52,628 nucleotides of DNA from Nitrospirota bacterium (GTDB lineage Bacteria > Nitrospirota > Thermodesulfovibrionia > Thermodesulfovibrionales > UBA1546): the NCBI GenBank assembly GCA_009773185.1, contig WPIF01000019.1, positions 1 through 52,628 on the forward strand, given 5' to 3'. Below, piece by piece: positions 7,534 through 15,495 of this stretch (position 1 is the stretch's first letter; every line of letters begins with the position of its first letter). The notes below the pieces were generated by a model. The model was not told where the DNA came from, ran no database searches, and saw only the letters and a program-made list of their open reading frames with translations. A program made the translations under genes and the position numbers.

Positions 7534-8553
7534 TCAGCGGTTTGCCTGAGGCGAGGCGAATCCGATAAATTTCCTTAAAATAAACCCGGTGTAATTCCAT
7601 GTAATCGCTTTATTCAGATTAAATCTGAGATACCCCTTCAAAAAGGTTAACTTTATGTAACTTTCTATTATATCCTTTAACTCTATGGTTTTGCTCATTC
7701 GTGCTATGCTGTCTTTGAGGTCTATGTTTATAAGCATATTCTCCTGCCCTGTTATCTTAAACACAGCCGTATCTCTTAAGACCGTAATTGCATAGTTAAA
7801 CCACTTTTCAATCTCTTCCTTGTCTCCCCAGGTTTCTTTATTTTCTCCATTAACCATCCCTTTGAACAGCCTTATAAACCAGTCTCTTTCTTCAATAAGG
7901 TCATTTGAGATTGCAAGGCCGGGCCTTCCCATCGAAAGCCTTGAAACCGTCGAAAGCTGAGAATCTTTTTCTAACCCCTGGCCCCTACCCCCCGGCTGAT
8001 TTTTAATAACCTCTTCGCACCTTGCAGCAGACAAGGGCAGAAAATTCACCCGTGAGCACCGCGACCTGATGGTCTCAGGCAGTCTCTCAGGGCTTGAGGC
8101 TATCAGTATTATAATGCTCTGGGGAGGAGGTTCCTCAAGGGTTTTAAGAAATGCATTTGCAGCAGAAGCGTTCATTGTCTCGGCTTCATCAACAATAATA
8201 ACTTTCCTTTTGCCTTCATAAGGCGCAAAAGAAAGGGCCTCTTCTATCGCCCTTACCTCTTCAACGCGAATCTCTGATTTTTCAGGTGTTACCACCATGA
8301 AATCCGGATGTGTCTGGCTGTCAATCTTTTTGCAGGAGGGGCATTCATCGCAGCAGTCAGATGGCTGATGGCTGATGGCTGATAGCTGACTCTTCTGGCA
8401 GTTTAAGGTCTTTGCAAAATTAACTGCAGTGAATTTTTTCCCTATCCCTGATTCTCCTGCAAACAGATATGAAGACGGAATCCTGTTCTGGCTTAGAGTG
8501 CCCAGCAGAATATTGATTGCCTTTTCCTGCCCTATAATATCTTTAAGCGCCAT
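7534..8553 (-). CDS. holB: DNA polymerase III delta-prime subunit
   Basis: Clamp-loader AAA+ subunit. The degenerate P-loop GESGIGKK, zinc-binding CDECPSCKKI, sensor-like VDEAETMNASAANAFLKTLEEPP and SRC box (RSRCSRVNF) are all present. Two stretches look foreign: about residues 55-66 (SQLSAISHQPSD), encoded by repeated 'cagccat' units inside the zinc finger, and about residues 190-210 (QPGGRGQGLEKDSQLSTVS), encoded partly by a 'cccctggcccctacccc'-like repeat. Both match the stutter repeats found outside genes nearby, so the gene seems to have absorbed two in-frame insertions. The frame stays open and core motifs are intact. Confidence 0.93.
   Translation of the reverse strand: MALKDIIGQEKAINILLGTLSQNRIPSSYLFAGESGIGKKFTAVNFAKTLNCQKSQLSAISHQPSDCCDECPSCKKIDSQTHPDFMVVTPEKSEIRVEEVRAIEEALSFAPYEGKRKVIIVDEAETMNASAANAFLKTLEEPPPQSIIILIASSPERLPETIRSRCSRVNFLPLSAARCEEVIKNQPGGRGQGLEKDSQLSTVSRLSMGRPGLAISNDLIEERDWFIRLFKGMVNGENKETWGDKEEIEKWFNYAITVLRDTAVFKITGQENMLINIDLKDSIARMSKTIELKDIIESYIKLTFLKGYLRFNLNKAITWNYTGFILRKFIGFASPQANR
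8356..8395. repeat. Stutter repeat inside holB
   Basis: Four to five tandem imperfect 7-bp units (consensus 'tggctga') lie within the zinc-finger region of holB and are translated. The unit resembles the repeat before recR and that at the start of the second M16 peptidase gene. The insertion is in frame. Confidence 0.6.
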
Positions 8554-8562
8554 ATTAAACTC

Positions 8563-9954
8563 TTAGTACTTCAGCCCGGCCTTTTTCTGGTTTGCCACGA
8601 CAACAAGAACAAAATTTTCAGGGTCGAGATATTTTTGGGCGACCCTCAGCACATCCTCTTTTGTAACTGCATTTATGTAGGAAGGGTATTTTTCCACATA
8701 ATCCTTGCCGAGATTATAGAATTCAACAGATGCAAGAAAATCCGCAATTTTTCTGCTGGTATCAAGCCTGCGGGGGAAACTCCCTGTAAGGTATGCCTTT
8801 GCATCTGCAAGTTCCTGGTCCGAGACTTTTTCTTCCCGTATTTTTTCCATTTGCCTCAGTATCTCTCCGATTGCCGTATTTGCAGATTCGTTCTTTGTCT
8901 GGACACCTGCCTGAAATACTCCTCTTTCTTTGTTCGGCACAAAAAAACTGTGCACATCATATGCAAGCCCCATCTCATCCCTTATCTTCTGCATAAGCCT
9001 TGAAGAAAAGCCGCCGCCACCCAAAATATAGTTCATTACAGAGATGGCATAGTAGTCCGGATTGTCCCTGCTCACTCCGAGATGGCCGAGAATTACATTT
9101 GCCTGCGTGACATCTTTTTCTATCTTTACAACCTTTTTTGTTTTTTCTTCAGGCATGGGATTAATCTTTTTCTCAGGCACAACAGCAGCCTTCCATGAAG
9201 CGAGATATTTCTTCATCAATGAATCAAGTTCACCAGAAGTCAGGTCTCCGGCAATAGATAGTATCGCGTTGTTGGGGATAAAATATTTTGAATGAAATTG
9301 TATAAGGTCTTCTCTTGTTATTGCTGAAAGGGTTTCTGCAGAACCTTCAGTAAGCCGTCCATAAGGATGCTCCCCGAATACCTCTTTGTCGAATGCCCTG
9401 CCTGCAAGAAAAGAGGGGTCTTCTTCACGCTGCTTCAAAGCGCCCTTTATCCTCTCCCGCGTTCTGTCCAGTTCCTCCTGCGGGAATACTGGATTCAGGG
9501 CTATGTCAGAAAAAAGCTCAAAACCTTTTTCCATATCTTTCTTAAGTACAGAAAGAGTTACAGTCGTGTAATCACTTCCGGCAGATGAGCCAAGAGATGC
9601 GCCTATGAACTCAATCTCCCCGCTTATCTCTGACGATTTTCTGTTTTTTGTCCCTTCATCGAGAAGCCCGGCAACGAGGGTCGCAAGGCCTGCCTTTTCC
9701 TGAGGCTCATCCAGCGGGCTTGCCTTTATAATCATTGTTACCATAACAATCGGGATATTGTGTTTTTCAGAGTAAAGCACTGTAAGGCCGTTCGGAAGGA
9801 TTTTCCTGTTTGAATCAAGAGCGTATGTATCAGGGCATAGAGCAAAGAGCATAGAGCAAAGAAATAATACAATCAGAAAAATTCTGACTTCTGACTTCTG
9901 ACTTCCCGCCACGGCGGGTCGCCGAAGGAGACTGACTTCTGACTGCTTACTCAC
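8563..9954 (-). CDS. M16 family peptidase-like protein, inactive partner
   Basis: Periplasmic or secreted pitrilysin-fold protein. The HxxEH zinc motif is replaced by TLVAGLLDEG, so it cannot be catalytic, but the C-terminal substrate-binding motif GGGGFSSRLMQKIRDEMGLAYDV is intact. This is typical of the non-catalytic subunit of a two-gene M16B heterodimer. Its GTG start overlaps the stop of the active subunit by 4 nt and has GGAGG 7 nt upstream. The first 24 residues (SKQSEVSLLRRPAVAG...) are encoded by stutter repeat and a short GC-rich palindrome; the signal peptide core (IFLIVLFLCSMLFAL) follows. The repeat insertion has lengthened the n-region of the signal sequence. Confidence 0.88.
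   Translation of the reverse strand: MSKQSEVSLLRRPAVAGSQKSEVRIFLIVLFLCSMLFALCPDTYALDSNRKILPNGLTVLYSEKHNIPIVMVTMIIKASPLDEPQEKAGLATLVAGLLDEGTKNRKSSEISGEIEFIGASLGSSAGSDYTTVTLSVLKKDMEKGFELFSDIALNPVFPQEELDRTRERIKGALKQREEDPSFLAGRAFDKEVFGEHPYGRLTEGSAETLSAITREDLIQFHSKYFIPNNAILSIAGDLTSGELDSLMKKYLASWKAAVVPEKKINPMPEEKTKKVVKIEKDVTQANVILGHLGVSRDNPDYYAISVMNYILGGGGFSSRLMQKIRDEMGLAYDVHSFFVPNKERGVFQAGVQTKNESANTAIGEILRQMEKIREEKVSDQELADAKAYLTGSFPRRLDTSRKIADFLASVEFYNLGKDYVEKYPSYINAVTKEDVLRVAQKYLDPENFVLVVVANQKKAGLKY
9890..9950. repeat. Stutter repeat with GC-rich palindrome at the start of an M16 gene
   Basis: Tandem 'gacttct' units appear on both sides of a GC-rich inverted repeat (cccgccacggcggg). All of it is translated as the N-terminus of the inactive M16 protein. 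This is the clearest of the stutter elements and suggests insertion just after the start codon. Confidence 0.6.
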
Positions 9955-11267
9955 TTGCTCTCCTCCGGTTTTGTCGGTATTAAGACCCCGACTGTCCTGT
10001 TATCTTCAATAAGATATTTTTTTGCAACCCTGCTGACGTCCCCGGGCGTTACTTTTCTTATGCCTTCGAGATATTGCTCTTTCAGCTTCCAGCCCCCTAT
10101 CATCTCGAAGATGCCTGCCAGCTCTGCCTGAAAATATATCGAATCCTGCCCCATGATAAAAGCTGCCTCTATCTGATTCTTTGCCTTTTGCACTTCGTTC
10201 TCTGCAGGGGGCTCTTTTTTAATTTTTTCTATTTCTTCGTAAAGCGAATTTTCTACATCCCTGATATCTTTGCCGGGAGCTGCCGTTGCTCCAAACATAA
10301 AGAGATATGGGTCTTTACTGAGCCCGCTGTAATCGGCATATGCGGAAAGCGCAAGTTTTTTTTCATGGACTATTGTTTTATAAACCCTCGAACTCTTTCC
10401 GCCTGATAAAACTGCTCCAAGCACCTCAAGGGCATAGCTGTCCCTGTCAGGGAAACTCGGGGTGTGATAGGCGCCTATTACATAAGGCAGTTCCGCCTCT
10501 CTTTTGAGGCTTACCCTTCGCTCCCCCTTTTGTTCATCCTCCCTTGAAGTGACAGGCCGCCTGTCAGTAACCGCAGGAATCTTTCCGAATGCCGCCTTTA
10601 TCTTCTGGATTATCTCATCCGCCTTAATATCACCTGAGACAACAATAACTGCATTATCAGGAGAATAATATGCCATGTAATGGCTGTAAAGGTCGTTTCT
10701 CTCTATCGAAGCGATATCAGACATCCAGCCTATTACAGGCCAGTGATACGGATGAGACTTGTATGCGGCAGCCATTACCTCTTCATGTAAAGAATTCTGC
10801 GGGTCATCGTCGTATCTCATCCTCCGCTCTTCCATGACAACGCTTCTTTCTGCCAGGACCTCTTTTGGGTCTATTATAAGGTTCTTCATCCTGTCTGCCT
10901 CAAGCTCAATTGAGATAGCAATCCTGTCTGATGCAAGCGACTGGTAATACATTGTGTAATCTTTTGTTGTGAATCCATTGTCAACCCCGCCGTTTTTCTG
11001 CACTATCTTTGAGAATGCCTTTGAGCCGTATTTAGGCGTTCCCTTAAACATCATATGCTCCAGAAGATGGCTGATCCCGCTCTTGCCCATGGGCTCATTC
11101 CTTGAACCAACCCTGTACCATATCTGGAATATCGCCAATGCCGCCTTGTGGTCTTCGACAACAAGGACCTTTAAGCCGTTATCGAGGTTGTATTCCTTTG
11201 TTGTATCTGCATTGGCAGACAAGGGGATTATAAGGATAAATGCCAGTAAAAATACCAGGTTTTTCAT
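9951..11267 (-). CDS. M16 family zinc metallopeptidase, catalytic subunit
   Basis: Processing-peptidase-like protease of the pitrilysin family. The inverted zinc motif HLLEH (in SGISHLLEHMMFKGTP) and downstream glutamate in the LEADRM/EERRMR region are intact. A signal peptide (KNLVFLLAFILIIPLSANA) directs export. The 438 residues fit a half-length M16B subunit. Translational coupling by a 4-nt overlap with the non-catalytic M16 gene supports a heterodimer such as those characterised in Sphingomonas. It probably degrades peptides or processes envelope proteins; the substrate is unknown. Confidence 0.92.
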   Translation of the reverse strand: MKNLVFLLAFILIIPLSANADTTKEYNLDNGLKVLVVEDHKAALAIFQIWYRVGSRNEPMGKSGISHLLEHMMFKGTPKYGSKAFSKIVQKNGGVDNGFTTKDYTMYYQSLASDRIAISIELEADRMKNLIIDPKEVLAERSVVMEERRMRYDDDPQNSLHEEVMAAAYKSHPYHWPVIGWMSDIASIERNDLYSHYMAYYSPDNAVIVVSGDIKADEIIQKIKAAFGKIPAVTDRRPVTSREDEQKGERRVSLKREAELPYVIGAYHTPSFPDRDSYALEVLGAVLSGGKSSRVYKTIVHEKKLALSAYADYSGLSKDPYLFMFGATAAPGKDIRDVENSLYEEIEKIKKEPPAENEVQKAKNQIEAAFIMGQDSIYFQAELAGIFEMIGGWKLKEQYLEGIRKVTPGDVSRVAKKYLIEDNRTVGVLIPTKPEESK

Positions 11268-11377
11268 ACGTTTAATAATATCATATCCAGCCTGTGGTTT
11301 GCCTGAATCCGGAGCGCCCGAAAGACTGCATTATCAGAGACTTCCAGGCCTGCTGATTTGTAATTATGCCGTACCCT

Positions 11378-12682
11378 TTATCTTGCTTCCCAGTTGATTT
11401 CCTGTGTTATGGCCTGAGAGAGCCGGAACGCTGCGTCTTTGTCAAGGGGTTTAAGCCGGTTGTATATTTCCAGAGCCAGGTCTTTTTTGCCTATGCTTGC
11501 GTAAACAAAACCGAGGCCTTCAAGGCCAGAGACATTATTCGGGTCAAGCTCGATTGCCTTCTTGAAGGCATCAATAGACTCCTTTGCCTTGTCCATATAA
11601 ATATTAACAAGGCTGATTCCGACACCGGCATGATAATCAGGTACATCCGGTGATATCTCAACTGCCTTTTTGTACTGCTGGAGGGCAGTTTCAGGATAAT
11701 GCATATTGATAAGCGCCGCGCCGTACCACGAATAAAGGTCCGGATTATCAGGCCACTTTTCAATGCCTTTCCTTAAAAGCTCCGCAGCTTTTCCGTAGTT
11801 TTCTTTGCCGTACTGGTTTGAAACATCTTTTAACAGCAGCACAACTTCATTATTTTGTTTTTCAGATCCCGGCTTCTGATTTTTTTCGCTCTGCCCGGTT
11901 TCTTCTGCTGAGGTTCCGGATTTTTCGACTATAATCAAAGGGAAAGAGGTTTTTTCATATGTGCTTATGACCTGTTCATTCGCCTTTTTGCTTTTAATAA
12001 TAACTGCATTGGGTGTTACTTTTCTCGTATGCGCAAGCAGCGCTTTTGCAGATGAGTAGTCCCTGAATTTTCCAAGCCTTACGCAAAAATATCCTTTTAT
12101 CTTCTCTATTCTGAGGTCTTTTAGGTATTCTTCCTTCAGCTTCAGGGCCAGTACATTAAACTCGTTTGATGCCTGCTCTATTTTGGGGAATTTTTTTATC
12201 TGCAAGGTGTAATATTCTTCAAGCGCCTGTTCAGGTTTGGCAGGGACTTCCGGAGGCATCTGATTCTTCAAGGATACAGGGGCATTTTTATCTGAAGGCA
12301 AAGAAGTTTTTTCATAGAGGTCTGCGACAAACATGTCTTCTGAATCAACAGCCTTTACTATGGAAGCGTTAGGTGCCAGTGGTCTAACTTTTTTCAATAA
12401 GTTCGCAGCCCCGGCATAGTCGTCAAATTTTCCTAGCCTTATAACAATATTATTATCTTTCTGCTCTATCCTGAGATAATTCTGTTCATCATTTTTTAAG
12501 GCTTCATAAAGCGCATTGAAATGTTTTTTTGCCTTACTGTAAGAGGCAGGGGTATACTTTGCTGCCTGTATGGTATAAAAACCCTCGAAGGCCGCTGAAA
12601 TGCCTGTCTGATAAAAAAACAAAAAAAGCAGCAAAAAGGTCTTCTGAATGATTGTGAATTGGCACATCCGGGATTGTTTCAT
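11378..12682 (-). CDS. Exported protein with two SPOR-like domains and TPR repeats
   Basis: The first 30 residues form a signal sequence (IIQKTFLLLFLFFYQTGISA). Two SPOR-like domains follow (YTIQAAKYTPASYSKAK... near residue 36 and YTLQIKKFPKIEQASNEF near 161), each with the RLGKF.DY motif. SPOR domains bind denuded peptidoglycan at division sites. The C-terminal third (about residues 285-430) contains three to four TPR units (PDLYSWYGAALINMHYPETA; PDYHAGVGISLVNI; SGLEGLGFVYASIGKKDLAL). Length 434. It heads the minus-strand run ending at metG, about 110 bp before the M16 pair. A scaffold at the septal cell wall is likely; this is inference from domains. Confidence 0.8.
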   Translation of the reverse strand: MKQSRMCQFTIIQKTFLLLFLFFYQTGISAAFEGFYTIQAAKYTPASYSKAKKHFNALYEALKNDEQNYLRIEQKDNNIVIRLGKFDDYAGAANLLKKVRPLAPNASIVKAVDSEDMFVADLYEKTSLPSDKNAPVSLKNQMPPEVPAKPEQALEEYYTLQIKKFPKIEQASNEFNVLALKLKEEYLKDLRIEKIKGYFCVRLGKFRDYSSAKALLAHTRKVTPNAVIIKSKKANEQVISTYEKTSFPLIIVEKSGTSAEETGQSEKNQKPGSEKQNNEVVLLLKDVSNQYGKENYGKAAELLRKGIEKWPDNPDLYSWYGAALINMHYPETALQQYKKAVEISPDVPDYHAGVGISLVNIYMDKAKESIDAFKKAIELDPNNVSGLEGLGFVYASIGKKDLALEIYNRLKPLDKDAAFRLSQAITQEINWEAR

Positions 12683-12818
12683 GTTTTATGCCTTTATAAT
12701 AAGCAAGGGGGCGTGGTTTTTCAAGTAAAGCAAGAGGGTTAGCCGGGTGCTGTTGACAAATTGCCCCTGGTTTGATATAAACAGGCAGACGAATGTTGCT
12801 GGGATATAAGAAATGATG

Positions 12819-13827
12819 TTAAACGCCAAAAGAAAATGACCAGATGACGGAAGAGAGCAGGTCAAAACATATCGCTGAACTGGCCAAAGAACTGCTTGAC
12901 GACATCGAACTTAATAGGATGAGCGCCGAGCATTTGCTTTTGAAGGCAACCAGATTGGCGCGATGGATGGGTTCCGAGGAGACCCAACAGTGGTTGAGAC
13001 TAGAGATGATTGGCTATAACAGTACAGACGAAATTTCCGTGAAATACATGTCATTAACAGGGAGGTGGATAAATCGAGCAAAGGGAATAGGATACTGGGG
13101 TCCCTTAGCTCAGCAGGAAGCTGCGATAGCGGCCGAAAAGGCTAAACTCGCCGCAATGCGAACGCCTGACACAGGTGGGGAATGGGCAAACCTTGCCATT
13201 ACAAATGTAACGAACGCAATGACTCAAACCGCGAACCTTATCTCAACCCTCAGTGCTATAAAAAGCCGGGTACTTGCTCGGCTGCATCAGTTTGTGAGCG
13301 AAGTCTACTACAGCTTGGCATTTGAAGGTCTTTCGGAATCAATCTTCGAGAGGTATAAGCGTGACGTTGATGTGCTCATAGCTCAGTCATGCGGTAACGT
13401 TCTAGACCAGATCCCTGCCGTAATAGACCGATTGGCAGAGGCGCAACCAGAAGCTATCAGCCAAGCTCTAACAACATGTCGCCGTATCATCGAAAGTTTC
13501 GCTGATTCTATTTTCCCACCTACAGAAGAAACCATCGAGATCGGCGGTAGCACACTGAACCTTGGACTAGACAAACACCAAAACAGGATCAATGCTTATA
13601 TTCACCAACATACCGACAGTCAGACGCGAAAGAAAAGATTACGTCAGAACCTCGTCAACTTGTTTGATCGTGTATCGACGGGAGTTCATACTGACGTTAC
13701 ATTAGAAGAGGCTAGGGCACTATTCCTAAATACCTATTTGCTGTTGGGAGAGATTCTCCACATTGGAAGAAATAGCGTTTGACAAGGCAATACAGCCGAC
13801 TCGTTACACTCGCGGCTGATTCTTGCG
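12819..13827 (+). mobile_element. Candidate lone integron gene cassette
   Basis: The block starts in GTTAAAC at 12818, which fits the integron core GTTRRRY, and ends in GTTAGGC at 13827. One promoterless ORF begins 20 nt after the left core and ends inside an attC-like palindrome. Both are normal for gene cassettes. No integrase gene and no second attC is visible, so this would be an isolated cassette inserted at a secondary site. Confidence 0.5.
12844..13782 (+). CDS. AbiTii-like domain protein, possible phage defence
   Basis: The N-terminal part matches my memory of the AbiTii domain: LLLKATRLARWMGSEETQQWLRLEM-IGY corresponds to 'L..AlrLAr.Lg.eel..WL..EL.GY'. The rest is helical, with a middle Ala/Thr-rich segment and a conserved-looking C-terminus (RVSTGVHTDVTLEEARALFLNTYLLLGEI). 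No catalytic motif is visible. AbiTii proteins are linked to abortive phage infection, but this architecture is not one I can name. The gene lies between minus-strand housekeeping genes, its base use looks less AT-rich, and it carries an attC-like site at its stop, so transfer is likely. The preceding 100 bp has no strong Shine-Dalgarno. Confidence 0.62.
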   Translation: MTEESRSKHIAELAKELLDDIELNRMSAEHLLLKATRLARWMGSEETQQWLRLEMIGYNSTDEISVKYMSLTGRWINRAKGIGYWGPLAQQEAAIAAEKAKLAAMRTPDTGGEWANLAITNVTNAMTQTANLISTLSAIKSRVLARLHQFVSEVYYSLAFEGLSESIFERYKRDVDVLIAQSCGNVLDQIPAVIDRLAEAQPEAISQALTTCRRIIESFADSIFPPTEETIEIGGSTLNLGLDKHQNRINAYIHQHTDSQTRKKRLRQNLVNLFDRVSTGVHTDVTLEEARALFLNTYLLLGEILHIGRNSV

Positions 13828-13833
13828 TTAGGC
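13777..13833 (+). other. attC-like recombination site
   Basis: A 57-bp palindromic site has an R-double-prime-like box GTTTGAC (one base off RYYYAAC), inner complementary arms CAGCCG/CGGCTG and AAG.CAAT/ATTCTTGC, and R-prime GTTAGGC, a full GTTRRRY match. The TGA stop of the AbiTii-like gene lies in the first box, as is common in cassettes. The length is at the short end for attC sites. Confidence 0.55.
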
Positions 13834-13921
13834 ATAACAAAATTAATCATAATTAATCCTTGACACTTCTTTTTAAAATCTAACTCCCCTCTCTCTTATC
13901 CCTCCTCAAAAAAAGCAAGCA

Positions 13922-15181
13922 TCACGGCTTGTAATATTTTTTCTTCTTTTTTAAATACTCCTGTTCAACTTTGCCTTCGGGATAATCATGCGGATATTTA
14001 TAGCCTTCGCCGTGCCCGAGTTTTTCTGCGCCGGGATAATTACTGCCTTTGAGGTGGTCAGGAACCTCAAGAGTCTCTTCAGATGCTACGTCCTTAAGGG
14101 CTTCTTCTATTGCCATGTAGGCTGTGTTGCCTTTCGGTGCATTGGTTATATAAATGACTGCCTCTGCCAGAGGGATTCGCGCCTCAGGCATGCCGACAAA
14201 CTCTATTGCCTTTAAGGCAGATATGGCAAGGACTAATGCCATCGGGTCTTTAAGCCCTACATCCTCTGCCGCGCAGATGACAACGCGCCTTGCTATGAAG
14301 CGGGGGTCTTCTCCTGCATAGAGCATCTTTGCAAGATAATAAATCGCTGCGTCAGGGTCAGAGCCGCGCATGCTTTTTATGAATGCCGAGATTGTGTCAT
14401 AATGCTGGTCTCCTTTTTTATCATAGACAACTGCCTTTTTCTGGATGGATTCCTCTGCTGTTCCTTTGGTAATTACTATTTCTCCTTTTTCATCCGGCTG
14501 GGTTGTAAGGACCGCTATTTCCAATGCAGAGAGCGCCTTTCTTGCATCTCCGTCTGACATCTTTGCTATATGCTCAAGGCCGCCTTCTTCTGTAATAATC
14601 TTTAAGCTGCCGAGCCCTCTTTCTTTATCAGCCAGGGCATTTTTTAAGATTAAAAGAAGGCCTTCACGGGAAAGAGGCTTCAGCTCAAATACCTGGCTTC
14701 TTGAAAGCAATGCCGAGTTAACGTAAAAAAAAGGGTTTTCCACAGTTGCTGCTATCAAGGTTATATTCCCTTCTTCCACATCAGGCAGAAGCGCATCCTG
14801 CTGAAGCTTATTGAACCTGTGGATTTCATCGAGAAATAATATTGTTCTTCCGCCTGAGGATTTTTGGGCCCGCGCTTTTTTGATAACTTTTCTTATTTCT
14901 TCAAGCCCGGCTGTGGCAGCATTAAGCCATTCAAAATAAGCGTTTGTTTTATTTGCAATAACCCTTGCCAGGGCAGTCTTGCCTGTTCCGGGCGGGCCGT
15001 AAAGGATTATGGAGGTTATCCTGTCAGCCTCTATGGCCCTTCTTAAGAGTTTCCCCTGCCCCAGAATATGCTCCTGTCCGACGTACTCCTCAATTGTCTT
15101 TGGAGACATCCGGTAAGCAAGGGGGTCTTTCCCGCTTCCGCGGGCCTCTGATATTTCTTCAGGCTTATTGAACAGGTCCAT
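13922..15181 (-). CDS. rarA: Replication-associated recombination protein A (RarA/MgsA)
   Basis: AAA+ ATPase acting at stalled replication forks. Walker A is GPPGTGKTALARVIA and Walker B is ILFLDEIHRFNKLQQDALL. The sensor region (VENPFFYVNSALLSRSQVF) and the C-terminal MgsA domain (GSDPDAAIYYLAKMLYAGEDPRFIARR split over about residues 268-300, and the YPHDYP end) are present. The 419-residue length is normal for the family. A small zinc-ribbon gene ends 10 bp upstream of its start, so they are probably co-transcribed. Confidence 0.96.
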   Translation of the reverse strand: MDLFNKPEEISEARGSGKDPLAYRMSPKTIEEYVGQEHILGQGKLLRRAIEADRITSIILYGPPGTGKTALARVIANKTNAYFEWLNAATAGLEEIRKVIKKARAQKSSGGRTILFLDEIHRFNKLQQDALLPDVEEGNITLIAATVENPFFYVNSALLSRSQVFELKPLSREGLLLILKNALADKERGLGSLKIITEEGGLEHIAKMSDGDARKALSALEIAVLTTQPDEKGEIVITKGTAEESIQKKAVVYDKKGDQHYDTISAFIKSMRGSDPDAAIYYLAKMLYAGEDPRFIARRVVICAAEDVGLKDPMALVLAISALKAIEFVGMPEARIPLAEAVIYITNAPKGNTAYMAIEEALKDVASEETLEVPDHLKGSNYPGAEKLGHGEGYKYPHDYPEGKVEQEYLKKKKKYYKP

Positions 15182-15190
15182 AAATAGCGC

Positions 15191-15361
15191 TCACTTTTTT
15201 ATATCTTTAAGGCTTTTGAGCGTTGCCTTAAGAAGCTCCGATGGTTCGGGCTTGCATACAGGACAATATAGCTCCCCCAGATCCAGGAGGCATACATGCC
15301 CTCATTCAGGGCAACAGACACATTTGTCCAAAGGTTCTTTACAAACAGGGCATATTTCCAT
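15191..15361 (-). CDS. Small zinc-ribbon protein with in-frame UGA, candidate selenoprotein
   Basis: The frame from this ATG to the stop just before rarA is 56 codons with one internal UGA at 15302-15304 (codon 20). Cysteine pairs surround it: CPVC (4-7), CVCC (14-17), then PE-U-GHVC (20-24) and CPVC (33-36). UGA occupies the second cysteine of CPEC, so read-through gives a complete double zinc ribbon with selenocysteine. After the UGA, 11 nt precede CUCCU-loop-GGGAG with a GG-containing loop (15271-15290), again SECIS-like. The ATG lacks a clear ribosome site. A decayed zinc-ribbon gene is a real alternative. The charged C-terminus (SELLKATLKSLKDIKK) is well formed. Confidence 0.5.
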
Positions 15362-15495
15362 GATGGTTAAATTATATCATTTTATATAGGCATTAGCCTG
15401 AAACGGCACTGGATTGCCGTATAAAAAACCTGATAATTTTAATTAGACGTTGACAGGGAGTTTCTTCTTATTTAATATTTTAACAGGGGATAGAA

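Noticed and set aside
8356-8395. Short CRISPR-like array
   Set aside because: Units are 7 bp and contiguous without spacers; it is a translated stutter repeat.
9034-9300. Plus-strand frames over the M16 genes and metG
   Set aside because: Shadows of well-identified minus-strand genes.
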